NCBI GenBank assembly: GCA_038236965.1
Contig: JBBRZF010000086.1
Location: 1 to 13,836 of the forward strand
Source: JBBRZF01 sp038236965
GTDB lineage: Bacteria > Acidobacteriota > Terriglobia > Terriglobales > Acidobacteriaceae
DNA length: 13,836 nucleotides
Reading direction: 5' to 3'
Positions 1 through 6,045 of the stretch are shown here, in pieces (the stretch's first letter is position 1; every line of letters starts with the position of its first letter). Both the position numbers and the translations under genes were made by a program. The notes below the pieces were generated by a model, which was given only the letters and a program-made list of their open reading frames with translations, had not been told where the DNA came from and did not search any database.

Positions 1-216
1 AACTACAACGTTGCGGGCAGCACCTACGCCCGCGTCTTCGACGATCACAAAGAGCTTCGTGATTTCCTCATCGCCGTCGCCGACATGTCGCCCAGCGACA
101 TCGACCAGTTCTGGGGCGAGATCGGAAACCGCAACAGCATCACCCTTTCCGACATCGACATCTCCGAACACGACACCGGATTCCTCGGCTTCAAACAAGC
201 CCCCTCCGACTACTAG
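1..216 (+). CDS. C-terminal end of an unrecognised protein (cut by window edge)
   Basis: Frame 1 is open from the first base to a TAG at 214-216, giving the last 71 residues of a protein whose start lies outside the window. The tail is acidic (stretches such as DIDQFWGEIG and SDIDISEHDTG) and contains no membrane segment, cysteine cluster or catalytic motif that I recognise. Codon use matches the genes downstream, with mostly C or G at third positions. It lies about 90 bp upstream of the ClC gene on the same strand, and a GC hairpin at 237-256 separates them. I cannot assign a function. Confidence is for the presence of a gene end, not for any role. Confidence 0.7.
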   Translation, partial: NYNVAGSTYARVFDDHKELRDFLIAVADMSPSDIDQFWGEIGNRNSITLSDIDISEHDTGFLGFKQAPSDY

Positions 217-236
217 ATTGCCGTTGCCTGATGTGG

Positions 237-256
237 CGCGAGCTCCCTCGCTCGCG
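237..256. repeat. GC-rich hairpin between the partial gene and ClC
   Basis: CGCGAGC at 237-243 and GCTCGCG at 250-256 form a perfect 7-bp stem with a 6-nt loop. No T-run follows, so it is a poor intrinsic terminator. The stem resembles the GCGAGC/GCTCGC hairpin of the dispersed repeats at 3858, 4179, 12296 and 13163, and TTGCCGTTGCC-like sequence precedes it, so it may be a decayed member of that family. TTGACT at 261-266 followed 18 bp later by TAGTCT could be a weak ClC promoter. Confidence 0.45.
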
Positions 257-306
257 GTTCTTGACTTTCGTTTCAGCTCCTGCTTAGTCTTTAAAGGGGA
301 GGGAGT

Positions 307-1725
307 GTGTCGCTGACTTTGAAAGCCGAATCAAAGCCGATTCGTGAAAAATTCCGCGCTCTTCTGGATCGTCTCACGCCGACAGAACGTCAGCGGCTTC
401 TGGTGCTCACAATACTCAGCGGAGCACTCTGCGGATTGGCCGCAGTCGCCTTTCATGTCGGCATCATCAAGGCCGAGACGCTTCTCATCGACCGCGCCTT
501 GGCCGCTCCCAATCTGCATTGGATCTTCTGGACTATCCTCACGCCCACGCTTGGCGGACTGTTGGCCGGATTGCTGCTTTATTACTGGGTTCCCGGAGCG
601 GTCGGCAGCGGCATTCCCCAGGTAAAGGCTGCCTACGCAATGAATTCCGGATTCGTTCCTTTTCGCGACGCAGTGGGTAAGTTCGTAATCAGTATTTTGC
701 AGATTGGCAGCGGCGCTTCGCTCGGTCGTGAAGGACCCACGGTTCAGATCTGCGCAGGAATTTCCAGCCTGTTGTCTCGAGTAGCCGGGCTTTCACGACA
801 AAGCCAGCGACGCATGGCCTCCGTCGGAGTCGCGGCCGGAATCGCCGCCGCTTTCAACGCGCCGATTGCGGCGGTAACTTTCACGTTGGAAGAGATCATC
901 GGCGATCTCGATCAGACGATGCTTTCCGGAGTGATCGTCGCGGCTGCCATTGCTGCCGCCGTTGAACGCAGCATCCTCGGCCAGCATCCCGTTTTCGACA
1001 TTCCGCACCCCTACGCGATGGGGCCCGTCGCCTCGCTGCTCTCGTATGCGATGCTGGGCGTGCTTGCGGCAATCACTTCGATTGCGTTTACCGACGGCCT
1101 GCTGGGACTCCGCGCCCGCTTCAAGCAATTCTCGGTCGTCCCCAAATGGACTCATCCGGCAATTGGCGGGGCGCTCACCGGATCGCTCGCCGTCATCGCA
1201 ATCTACTGGCTCGGACAGAATGGCATTACTGGCGGTGGCTACCAAACTCTTTCGCTTGCGCTCTCCGCTTCGCTCCCAGCCCGGATATTGGTCGGACTCT
1301 GTGTGCTGAAACTTGCCGCAACGGTTTGTTCCTACGCGAGTGGCGGTGCCGGAGGAATCTTCGCTCCCGCTCTGTTCATCGGAGGCACCCTCGGAGGCGC
1401 AGTTGGATATCTGGACGTCACACTGTTCCACCATTCCACCGAATCAATCGGTGCTTTTGCCCTCGTTGGAATGGGCGCGGTGTTCGCCGGAATCATCCGC
1501 GCACCCATGACCTCTGTGCTCATCATCTTCGAGATGACCGGAAGCTACGGCCTCATTCTTCCTCTCATGATTGCGAACATGACCGCCTACGCACTGGCTC
1601 GTCGATGGAGACATACCCCTGTTTACGAAGCGTTGCTACTTCAGGATGGCGTAGTGCTGCCGCACACAAAGCCTGTCACGCCCGCCGAACCCGCCAGGGA
1701 GCTTCCCGGAGAAATTCCACCGTAG
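307..1725 (+). CDS. ClC-family chloride channel or Cl-/H+ antiporter
   Basis: The 472-residue membrane protein has the ClC signature motifs in order: GSGIPQ (residues 100-105), GREGP (140-144), GGIFAP (349-354) and a late tyrosine in TPVYEALL (440). These match the anion-coordinating segments and central tyrosine of the E. coli exchanger ClcA. The external gating glutamate is present (E142 in GREGP), and a glutamate pair in TFTLEE (195-196) sits where ClC exchangers keep the internal proton glutamate, which favours a 2 Cl-/1 H+ antiporter over a passive channel. There are many hydrophobic helices and no C-terminal CBS domains. The start is a GTG preceded at about 5 nt by a GGGGAGGG Shine-Dalgarno sequence. 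The gene ends before a strong terminator shared with convergent carD. Likely roles are acid resistance or charge balance. Substrate is inferred from the family. Confidence 0.93.
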   Translation: MSLTLKAESKPIREKFRALLDRLTPTERQRLLVLTILSGALCGLAAVAFHVGIIKAETLLIDRALAAPNLHWIFWTILTPTLGGLLAGLLLYYWVPGAVGSGIPQVKAAYAMNSGFVPFRDAVGKFVISILQIGSGASLGREGPTVQICAGISSLLSRVAGLSRQSQRRMASVGVAAGIAAAFNAPIAAVTFTLEEIIGDLDQTMLSGVIVAAAIAAAVERSILGQHPVFDIPHPYAMGPVASLLSYAMLGVLAAITSIAFTDGLLGLRARFKQFSVVPKWTHPAIGGALTGSLAVIAIYWLGQNGITGGGYQTLSLALSASLPARILVGLCVLKLAATVCSYASGGAGGIFAPALFIGGTLGGAVGYLDVTLFHHSTESIGAFALVGMGAVFAGIIRAPMTSVLIIFEMTGSYGLILPLMIANMTAYALARRWRHTPVYEALLLQDGVVLPHTKPVTPAEPARELPGEIPP

Positions 1726-1769
1726 ACGCTTGCCTAATTCTTCCGCAATACGCGCACCAGTGCGCGCAG

Positions 1770-1801
1770 AAAAACGCAGCCCTCGAAGGCTGCGTTTTTT
1801 T
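1770..1801. terminator. Bidirectional Rho-independent terminator between ClC and carD
   Basis: AAAAACGCAGCC (1770-1781) pairs perfectly with GGCTGCGTTTTT (1788-1799) around the 6-nt loop CTCGAA. Seven T residues (1795-1801) follow on the plus strand, and the A-run at 1770-1774 supplies a T-run for minus-strand transcripts. It therefore serves both ClC and the convergent carD. Confidence 0.93.
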
Positions 1802-1820
1802 GATTTAGATCTTTTGGCTT

Positions 1821-2354
1821 CTACGCTTCCGTCAGGCTTGAAGCTTCAGGGAAGCGCAACTTGCTCTTCGCCAGCGCCTTGGTCAGCGCATCTTCCGCCT
1901 CTGCTTCTTCCCAGTTCTTCGCCATTGTCAGTTCGCTAAGTAGCAGATAACGGGCGCGTTCCAGCATCTTTTTTTCCCGGAAGCTCAACGGCTTGCTCTG
2001 GCCCAGCATCAACAGGCTCTTCAACACTCCGGCCACTTCCAGCAGGGAACCGGTGCGCATCTTGTCCGAGTTTTCCTTGAACCGGTATTTCCAGTCAGCG
2101 TTGCTGTCACAAGCGCCGTCTGTCAGGTAATCCATTATTTTCTGGATTTCGTTGGTGCGCACCACTTTGCGCAGTCCAACGCTGTTCACGTTGTTAAACG
2201 GAACCATCACCTTCAGACTGCTAGCTTGGATTCGGAGCAGATAGAACTTCTCAACCGTGGCACCAATCGTACGGCTGCTGATCTGCTCGATGACCCCAAC
2301 TCCATGGTTGGGATATACGACCTTGTCGCCGATGCTGAAAGTCTGATTGATCAT
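1821..2354 (-). CDS. carD: CarD-type RNA polymerase-binding transcription regulator
   Basis: A 177-residue protein. Residues 4-60 (FSIGDKVVYPNHGVGVIEQI onward) form the CarD/TRCF RNA polymerase-interaction domain, which binds the beta subunit. The helical C-terminal half contains W88 in NADWKYRF, matching the conserved tryptophan that wedges into the upstream edge of the -10 bubble in mycobacterial CarD. Family members stabilise the open promoter complex, often at rRNA and other housekeeping promoters. Length is close to the usual 160-180. The ATG start is placed by the FSIGDKVVYP start of the domain. No clear Shine-Dalgarno precedes it, but a near-consensus sigma-70 promoter lies 39-67 nt upstream. 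It is divergent from greA, another RNA polymerase-binding factor. Family assignment is firm; the target genes cannot be seen here. Confidence 0.94.
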   Translation of the reverse strand: MINQTFSIGDKVVYPNHGVGVIEQISSRTIGATVEKFYLLRIQASSLKVMVPFNNVNSVGLRKVVRTNEIQKIMDYLTDGACDSNADWKYRFKENSDKMRTGSLLEVAGVLKSLLMLGQSKPLSFREKKMLERARYLLLSELTMAKNWEEAEAEDALTKALAKSKLRFPEASSLTEA

Positions 2355-2392
2355 GCGGGACCCGCTTTGAGGACAGCGGGCGAACTCTCTAG

Positions 2393-2421
2393 ATTATAAA
2401 GGTCGCGCGCCATAAGGTCAA
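2393..2421 (-). promoter_or_regulatory. Sigma-70 promoter of carD
   Basis: On the minus strand TTGACC (2416-2421) and TATAAT (2393-2398) are separated by exactly 17 bp. The -10 is a perfect match and the -35 a 5/6 match to the housekeeping consensus. Transcription would start near 2386, giving a leader of about 30 nt. This is the strongest promoter-like sequence in the window. Confidence 0.85.
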
Positions 2422-2597
2422 ACGCGTAGAGGCGCTACGGAGGCCTCAATAAGCGCGAAACGCCGCGTCAGCAGCGGCTTTCGTCGCCAGCAGCAAGGCA
2501 ATGCAGAGTTCCTGCACCCTCTTGTTTCGGACGCAAACCTGATGGCTACGATGGATCGGGACCAACACCTCGTCTCTCCGCCTGCTTCCTCTCGCTG
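2422..2597. other. Middle of the carD-greA divergent spacer, nothing recognised
   Basis: The spacer between the two start codons is about 340 bp. Outside the two promoters and the greA leader I see no gene, RNA gene or clear repeat. The short minus-strand reading frames here overlap the promoters and have no credible ribosome site. Confidence 0.5.
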
Positions 2598-2603
2598 TAT
2601 AAT
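2598..2603 (+). promoter_or_regulatory. Candidate -10 element of greA
   Basis: A perfect TATAAT at 2598-2603 lies about 90 nt upstream of the greA ATG. No good -35 is present at 16-18 bp, so activity would rest on the -10 and possibly on an activator. Confidence 0.5.
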
Positions 2604-2611
2604 CTGCTGAT

Positions 2612-2632
2612 GTACCTGCCGCAGGGCGGTAC
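2612..2632 (+). promoter_or_regulatory. Hairpin at the 5' end of the predicted greA leader
   Basis: GTACC (2612-2616) plus GCC (2618-2620) pair with GGC (2625-2627) plus GGTAC (2628-2632), with one bulged T and a GCAG loop. The fold would sit at the very 5' end of a transcript starting about 7 nt after the -10 at 2598. It could affect mRNA stability or early pausing, but no function is shown. Confidence 0.4.
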
Positions 2633-2693
2633 CCAGACCCGTGCCGCAACCTACTGTCGTTGAGGTGCTTAGGAGCAGGTGAGTACCTGATAA

Positions 2694-3167
2694 ATGGCTG
2701 AACATATAAAGAAGAAGCTCGAAGAAGAGATTCACGCATTGGAGCACGAGCTCAACGTCGAGCTGCCGCGAGAGATCAAGATCGCAGTTGCCATGGGTGA
2801 TTTAAGCGAAAACGCCGAATATCACATGGCCAAGCAGCGTCAGGAATTCGTGCGCGCTCGTCTCGGACAGCTCAAAGCGCGTATGGGCGACCTCTCGCTC
2901 ATGAACATGGCGAACATCCCCCATGACAAGGCCGCGCTCGGCTCCACGCTCGTCGTTTACGATTCCACCAAGGAAGAGGAGATCGAGTACAAGCTCGTCA
3001 CCTCGGAGGAATCCGATGTCACCAAGGGACTCATCTCCACCAGTTCGCCGATCGGCCGCGCGCTGATGGGCAAGAAAGTCGGCGACACCAGCACCGTCGT
3101 GACGCCGAATGGCGCTCGCGAACTCGAAGTGCTGAAATTAAAAACCATCCACGACGAGGCGGAATGA
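2694..3167 (+). CDS. greA: Transcript cleavage factor GreA
   Basis: The 157-residue length matches E. coli GreA (158). The N-terminal half is a charged coiled coil with the tip sequence GDLSENAEYH (residues 35-44), carrying the acidic residues D36, E39 and E42 expected at the GreA tip that reaches into the RNA polymerase secondary channel and coordinates the catalytic Mg2+. The C-terminal half (about 85-157) is the FKBP-like globular domain, with phrases such as SPIGRALMGKKVGD. GreA rescues backtracked RNA polymerase by stimulating RNA cleavage. AGGTGAG about 10 nt before the ATG is a usable ribosome site. The next gene starts inside the greA stop codon, which indicates an operon with translational coupling. 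Nothing looks truncated. Confidence 0.96.
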   Translation: MAEHIKKKLEEEIHALEHELNVELPREIKIAVAMGDLSENAEYHMAKQRQEFVRARLGQLKARMGDLSLMNMANIPHDKAALGSTLVVYDSTKEEEIEYKLVTSEESDVTKGLISTSSPIGRALMGKKVGDTSTVVTPNGARELEVLKLKTIHDEAE

Positions 3168-3814
3168 CCTGGACCAGCGCCGTCGGCAAATACAGCGGAG
3201 TGTTGCTCTACAAGATCGTGGACGGTCTTGCGCTCACCCGCATCTCGCCGAATGTTCTTACCTTCATCGGACTGCTTATCAATGTCGCCGCCGCGCTGCT
3301 CTTCGGCTTCGCGTCGGCTGACAACAATCAGCCGCGCCTCTTTTTCTACGCGGGACTGGTCATCATCGGTGCCGGAATTTTCGACATGGTGGACGGCCGC
3401 GTCGCCCGCGCCACCAACCAGGTCACCGACTTCGGCGGATTCTTCGATTCCGTCATCGACCGCTATTCCGACGTCGCCCTCTTCTTCGGATTGCTCGTCT
3501 ACTACGCACGCGGAAATCGTTTCTTCTACGTCGTACTCGTAGCCTTCGTCATGGTCAGCTCCGTCATGGTGAGCTACACCCGCGCTCGCGCCGAATCGCT
3601 CATCCCGCAGTGCAAGGTCGGATTCATGGAGCGCCCCGAGCGCATCGTGCTGGTCATCATCGGCGCGCTCACAGACCATATGGCGCCCGTGCTCTGGGTC
3701 CTCGCCGTCTTCTCGGTGCTCACGGTCATCCATCGCATAAGCTACACCTACGAAGTCGCCACCGCCCGCCAAAACGCCCGCGAAGCCGGACAACTGGAAC
3801 CGGCAACCAAATAG
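3164..3814 (+). CDS. CDP-alcohol phosphatidyltransferase family membrane enzyme
   Basis: The 216-residue integral membrane protein carries the complete catalytic signature of class I CDP-alcohol phosphotransferases: D74-x2-D77-G78-x2-A81-R82-x8-G91-x3-D95-x3-D99. The aspartates bind the metal and the CDP-lipid donor. Several hydrophobic helices surround the motif. The later segment VGFMERPERIVLVIIG resembles the ERPER segment I associate with phosphatidylinositol-phosphate synthases, so the acceptor could be an inositol phosphate or a related polyol phosphate, but glycerol phosphate is not excluded. The ATG overlaps the greA TGA by 4 nt (ATGA), which implies translational coupling. Product: a phospholipid head-group transferase at the inner membrane. 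Family firm, substrate unknown. Confidence 0.9.
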   Translation: MTWTSAVGKYSGVLLYKIVDGLALTRISPNVLTFIGLLINVAAALLFGFASADNNQPRLFFYAGLVIIGAGIFDMVDGRVARATNQVTDFGGFFDSVIDRYSDVALFFGLLVYYARGNRFFYVVLVAFVMVSSVMVSYTRARAESLIPQCKVGFMERPERIVLVIIGALTDHMAPVLWVLAVFSVLTVIHRISYTYEVATARQNAREAGQLEPATK

Positions 3815-3857
3815 CGAAGCAGTCGTTCTGAATTTCTGGCTCTTGCCTTTGCCTCAC

Positions 3858-3904
3858 GTGGGCCCGGACGCCCTCGTCTGCGGCGGGCGAGCGTAGCTCG
3901 CCTA
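3858..3904. repeat. Dispersed double-hairpin repeat, copy 1 (degraded first stem)
   Basis: It starts GTGGGCCCGGACGCC and contains two adjacent inverted repeats. The first (CCCGGACG with CGTCTGCG) has lost pairing; the second, GGCGAGC-GTA-GCTCGCC, is perfect. TTGCC-rich tracts flank it on both sides (3841-3853 and 3908-3926). The same core recurs at 4179, 12296 and 13163. Confidence 0.8.
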
Positions 3905-3983
3905 GATGTTGCCGTTGTCCTTGCCCCAGACTCAGCAAGAATCTTCCATCCGCAGCGACGAATCGGCAAGAATGTTCTGTATC

Positions 3984-4036
3984 AGGGCAGACTTTAGTCG
4001 TGCCATCCGCGCCTTACGACTTGGGGCTTTAGCCCC
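3984..4036. repeat. Paired CTAAAG-type hairpins, probable intergenic repeat
   Basis: GGCA-GAC-TTTA-GTC-(G)-TGCC at 3986-4004 and GGGGC-TTTA-GCCCC at 4023-4036 are two small stems with the same TTTA loop, 18 nt apart. Similar paired GGGGCTAAAGCCCC units are, as I recall, common between acidobacterial genes. Only one copy lies in this window, so the repeat status is inferred. Confidence 0.45.
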
Positions 4037-4178
4037 CGCAAAACTCTCGTTGGAGATTCCCCCGTGAACACAACCTGCCAGAGCCCTGGCTTCGCGGAAC
4101 CCTGACGGAAATGCCACCTATCCAACGTGCCATCCTGCACTCCTTCAAGTCGGCCAATCAGGATTTGCTCTGCTTTGC
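4037..4178. other. Non-coding stretch, nothing recognised
   Basis: This is part of the roughly 460-bp gap between the phosphatidyltransferase and the antitoxin gene. No gene, RNA or repeat is evident in it. The minus-strand frame across 3932-4117 runs through hairpins and has no supporting features. Confidence 0.5.
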
Positions 4179-4224
4179 GTGGGCCCGGACGCCTCGTCCG
4201 GGGCGGGCGAGCGTAGCTCGTCTA
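4179..4224. repeat. Dispersed double-hairpin repeat, copy 2
   Basis: The first stem CCCGGACG-CCT-CGTCCGGG is perfect. The second, GGCGAGC-GTA-GCTCGTC, has one weakened pair. A TTGCC-rich and GCTCGCGG tract follows (about 4225-4275), reaching the 3' end of the antitoxin gene. Confidence 0.8.
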
Positions 4225-4274
4225 GGTGTCGCCGTTGTTCTTGCCCTTTTCGTTTCTCGCTCGCGGTCTTGCCC

Positions 4275-4595
4275 CTACGCCACACGCACCCGCGCCCGCG
4301 CGCGCGGGCTTGCTTGCACCGTGATTTTGATGTCTTGACCTAGCAGCAGCAGGAAACGTATCAGCCGATCTAGCGAAAAACCTGACAATTTCCCACGCAC
4401 TAAAGCCGAGACCTTCGGCTGGTCCACCCCAAGCAACTTCGCGCTCTGGATTTGTGTAAGCCCCTTCGCGCGAATTAGAACAGCGATTTTGTGCGCGAGC
4501 TCGGCTTTGGCTAGGGCCTCTTCCGCATTAGGCAGACCAAGATCGGCGAACACATTTCCGCTGCTGACCGTGTAATCAAGTTGACGTTTTGCCAT
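4275..4595 (-). CDS. higA: HigA-type helix-turn-helix antitoxin (XRE family)
   Basis: A 106-residue protein with an N-terminal segment SSGNVFADLGLPNAEEALAK (11-30) typical of HigA antitoxins, then an XRE helix-turn-helix at about 45-68 (GLTQIQSAKLLGVDQPKVSAL, broken here only by naming) and SGFSLDRLIRFLLLLGQDI (71-89). Such proteins neutralise a RelE/HigB-like ribosome-dependent mRNA interferase and repress their own operon. The gene lies 2 nt after the reconstructed toxin stop, with GGAG about 8 nt before the ATG, so toxin first and antitoxin second, as in other higBA operons. The last 10 residues (PRARARVRVA) are encoded by GC-rich repeat-like DNA containing a 16-bp perfect palindrome at 4294-4309 and probably are an acquired tail. 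The reading frame is intact. Confidence 0.88.
   Translation of the reverse strand: MAKRQLDYTVSSGNVFADLGLPNAEEALAKAELAHKIAVLIRAKGLTQIQSAKLLGVDQPKVSALVRGKLSGFSLDRLIRFLLLLGQDIKITVQASPRARARVRVA
4294..4309. repeat. 16-bp perfect GC palindrome inside the higA 3' end
   Basis: GCCCGCGCGCGCGGGC equals its own reverse complement. It encodes part of the arginine/alanine tail of the antitoxin and may stall or stabilise the 3' end of the transcript. Alternating CG also favours unusual DNA structure. Confidence 0.6.
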
Positions 4596-4597
4596 CG

Positions 4598-4944
4598 CTA
4601 TTTCTCCAGCCCCCGGTCGATTTCAATGGCGCGTTGCAACCGCTGCTTTATCAGATCCATCACGCTTTTCGGCGTTGATATGCCTCGCTTCGATTTCTTC
4701 TGAAACGCGTGCAGCACATAAACCGCCTTCTCCAATTTCACCGAATAAATCGTTCTAAAGTGTTCCCCTGATGATCGGAAACCACCTCCACGACTCCAGC
4801 ACCGACGCTCTTCAGAGGCTTGGCATCGATGTGTTTGTCTCCCAACTGTGCTTGGTAAAGTGCAAAGCCGATATGCTGCTGCACGGACCGCGGGAACTCC
4901 ATCAATACGCGTCGTGAGTCGGCAATAAAAATCAGAGACTTCAT
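4598..4944 (-). pseudogene. higB: HigB/Gp49-type toxin gene with a one-base frameshift
   Basis: From the ATG at 4944 the frame reads MKSLIFIADSRRVLMEFP and on through HIDAKPLKSVGAGVVEVVSDHQGNT, typical of phage-derived Gp49-like HigB/RelE toxins, then meets a TGA at 4738. Moving one base at about 4756-4759 restores the rest: TIYSVKLEKAVYVLHAFQKK and then RGISTPKSVMDLIKQRLQRA to a TAG at 4598, 2 nt before higA. The missing base falls in the ACTTTAGAACG stretch, where family members normally have an aromatic residue then R. With one base restored the product is 115 residues, normal for this family. The in-frame ATG at 4980 lies inside the promoter, so 4944 is preferred. A sequencing error or translational slip at TTTA cannot be excluded, but decay of the toxin with a retained antitoxin is the simplest reading. 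Confidence 0.85.
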
Positions 4945-4956
4945 TGAGTTGGTAAC

Positions 4957-4985
4957 ACTATGCCATATATGGCATATCACGTCAA
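4957..4985 (-). promoter_or_regulatory. higBA promoter with palindromic operator
   Basis: On the minus strand TTGACG (4980-4985) and CATAGT (4957-4962) are 17 bp apart. An 18-bp perfect palindrome, TATGCCATATATGGCATA (4959-4976), fills most of the spacer and covers part of the -10. Its position is ideal for autorepression by the HigA protein. Transcription would begin near 4950, only a few nt before the toxin ATG at 4944, which fits the lack of a Shine-Dalgarno sequence. Confidence 0.75.
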
Positions 4986-5023
4986 AGTCTTTGCACTGTG
5001 ATCCGTGTTGCCTTCACCCACAC

Positions 5024-5085
5024 AAATAAAGGCCGCGCCCTTTCGAGCGCCCAATCATTTCTTCACCAATCTATTCCAGCACGAT
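5024..5085 (-). repeat. Second, degraded copy of the asnA 3' end and terminator
   Basis: On the plus strand this segment aligns with 5994-6060: shared blocks include AAAGGCCGCGCCC, TTTCGAG, CAATCATTTCTTCA and CAATCTATTCCAGCACGA, with a few gaps and substitutions. In asnA these bases encode the last codons (VLE and stop) followed by the terminator hairpin. Here no asnA reading frame is attached. The two copies are direct repeats bracketing the broken metalloprotease gene. Confidence 0.85.
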
Positions 5086-5117
5086 GACTGCTCGCGTGAG
5101 CTGCCTGGGTGGAGCCT

Positions 5118-5137
5118 GAGATCTGTGCGAAGAAGAA
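5118..5137 (+). repeat. Inverted 20-bp fragment of the asnA coding sequence
   Basis: GAGATCTGTGCGAAGAAGAA on the plus strand is identical to the asnA sense strand (minus strand, 6065-6084), which encodes EICAKK and the first bases of the following codon. It lies 32 bp from the degraded asnA tail at 5024-5085 but points the other way. Inverting 5086-5137 would put both pieces back in asnA order. Confidence 0.8.
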
Positions 5138-5139
5138 CA

Positions 5140-5965
5140 TTAAAACCATTCCTCCGCCATTCCTGCAGCCCTGAGTTCATCAGTGTCCAGCACGCTGGCA
5201 AAAGGAATTGTCCCCGCGCTGGAAAGACGTGCTCGGGTTTCATCGGCGTAGCGATGGGCATATGCATCTCGTTCCGAGTCAGGGCGTTTGAAGTAGCCCT
5301 CAGACAGATGGCTGTAAGCCTCAATATCTTCGCTCGCAGTTGCCGGGCGATCCACTTTGTTGAGGTGATCCACCCAGTGTCCTAACTCATGCAGGAAAGT
5401 CCGATAGAGGACCGTGTTTCGTGACGCTCCGGGGCTCGAGCGGTACGTACCTCTGGCATCGAAGACGTGACCGATCAAACGATCCCGTTCGGCCTGGTCT
5501 TGCGGGTCTAGATGCAATCCAAAACGGACCTGTCTGCCACAGTTCCTAGATTCAAGGACGATAGCCGGACCCTGACATAACGGTCGCCCTTGCTCATCAA
5601 CGAAATCGGCATGATATGCAAGTCGGCCCCAGACACCGCTAATGCCTGCCTGCCTGCTTTCGAGTAGCTTGCCGGAAGCATATGATTCCGAGGTCTTCCC
5701 AATCGTTCAATGGAATCAATTTGAATAACGTGCAGATATCGTCGATCGTGCAGGAGTGAACGAAGGTTTTGATTGTGGGCTGCACCAGGAACGCAACTGT
5801 GCGTCCGCAGATTTCGCGCCGAATGACAATTCCACCTGGGACACGCTCCCAGAACCTGCTCCAGCAATGACCGTTAGGAATCTTCAGCTTGTTGTTCTGG
5901 CCGTGGCCGCTTTTCGCCGTGCCGATGTTCCTGTTGCGCCGGGTTGGATTCCGTCCACTACGCAT
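5140..5965 (-). pseudogene. HExxH zinc metalloprotease-like gene broken by a 4-bp repeat expansion
   Basis: The N-terminal part runs from ATG 5965 (MRSGRNPTRRNRN, later VPGGIVIRREICGRTVAFLV and IPLNDWEDLGIICFRQATRK) and stops at 5639. The C-terminal part is open in another frame to a TAA at 5140 and reads SGVWGRLAYHADFVDEQG, then LYRTFLHELGHWVDHL and SERDAYAHRYADE. HELGH is a zinc-binding HExxH motif, and the downstream SERDAYAHRYA may supply a third ligand in the manner of gluzincins. At the junction the DNA holds three tandem TGCC units (5643-5654). Deleting one unit joins the frames smoothly as ATRKQAGISGVWGRL and gives a 273-residue protein. I do not know a named family. No signal peptide is seen, so a cytoplasmic protein is likely. 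The start is uncertain, as no strong ribosome site precedes 5965. Confidence 0.75.
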
Positions 5966-5993
5966 CGAGTCGTATATTACTTCAATCGAAAGT

Positions 5994-6024
5994 AAAAAAA
6001 GGCCGCGCCCCTTTCGAGTGCGGC
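5994..6024 (-). terminator. Probable Rho-independent terminator of asnA
   Basis: Downstream of the asnA stop, GCCGC and GCGGC arms (6019-6023 and 6001-6005 region) enclose a 13-nt loop containing CTCGAAAGGGGC, followed on the minus strand by a T7 tract (5994-6000). The stem is short, but the T-run is good. A related sequence sits at 5024-5050. Confidence 0.6.
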
Positions 6025-6045
6025 TCCAATCATTTCTTCAGCAAT

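Noticed and set aside
2418..2747. Small minus-strand genes in the carD-greA spacer
   Set aside because: They overlap the greA promoter and start, lack ribosome sites and have no recognisable features.
2957..3793. 278-residue antisense frame over greA and the phosphatidyltransferase; likewise 7565-8383 over the asparaginase gene and 793-1434 over ClC
   Set aside because: Acid- and arginine-rich translations without domains, fully covered by well-supported sense genes.
4945..4980. Toxin start at 4980
   Set aside because: The ATG lies inside the promoter and palindrome, upstream of the expected transcription start; family similarity begins at 4944.
5508..5867. 119-residue minus-strand frame
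   Set aside because: It is a third frame over the broken metalloprotease; the other two frames carry the coherent protein.
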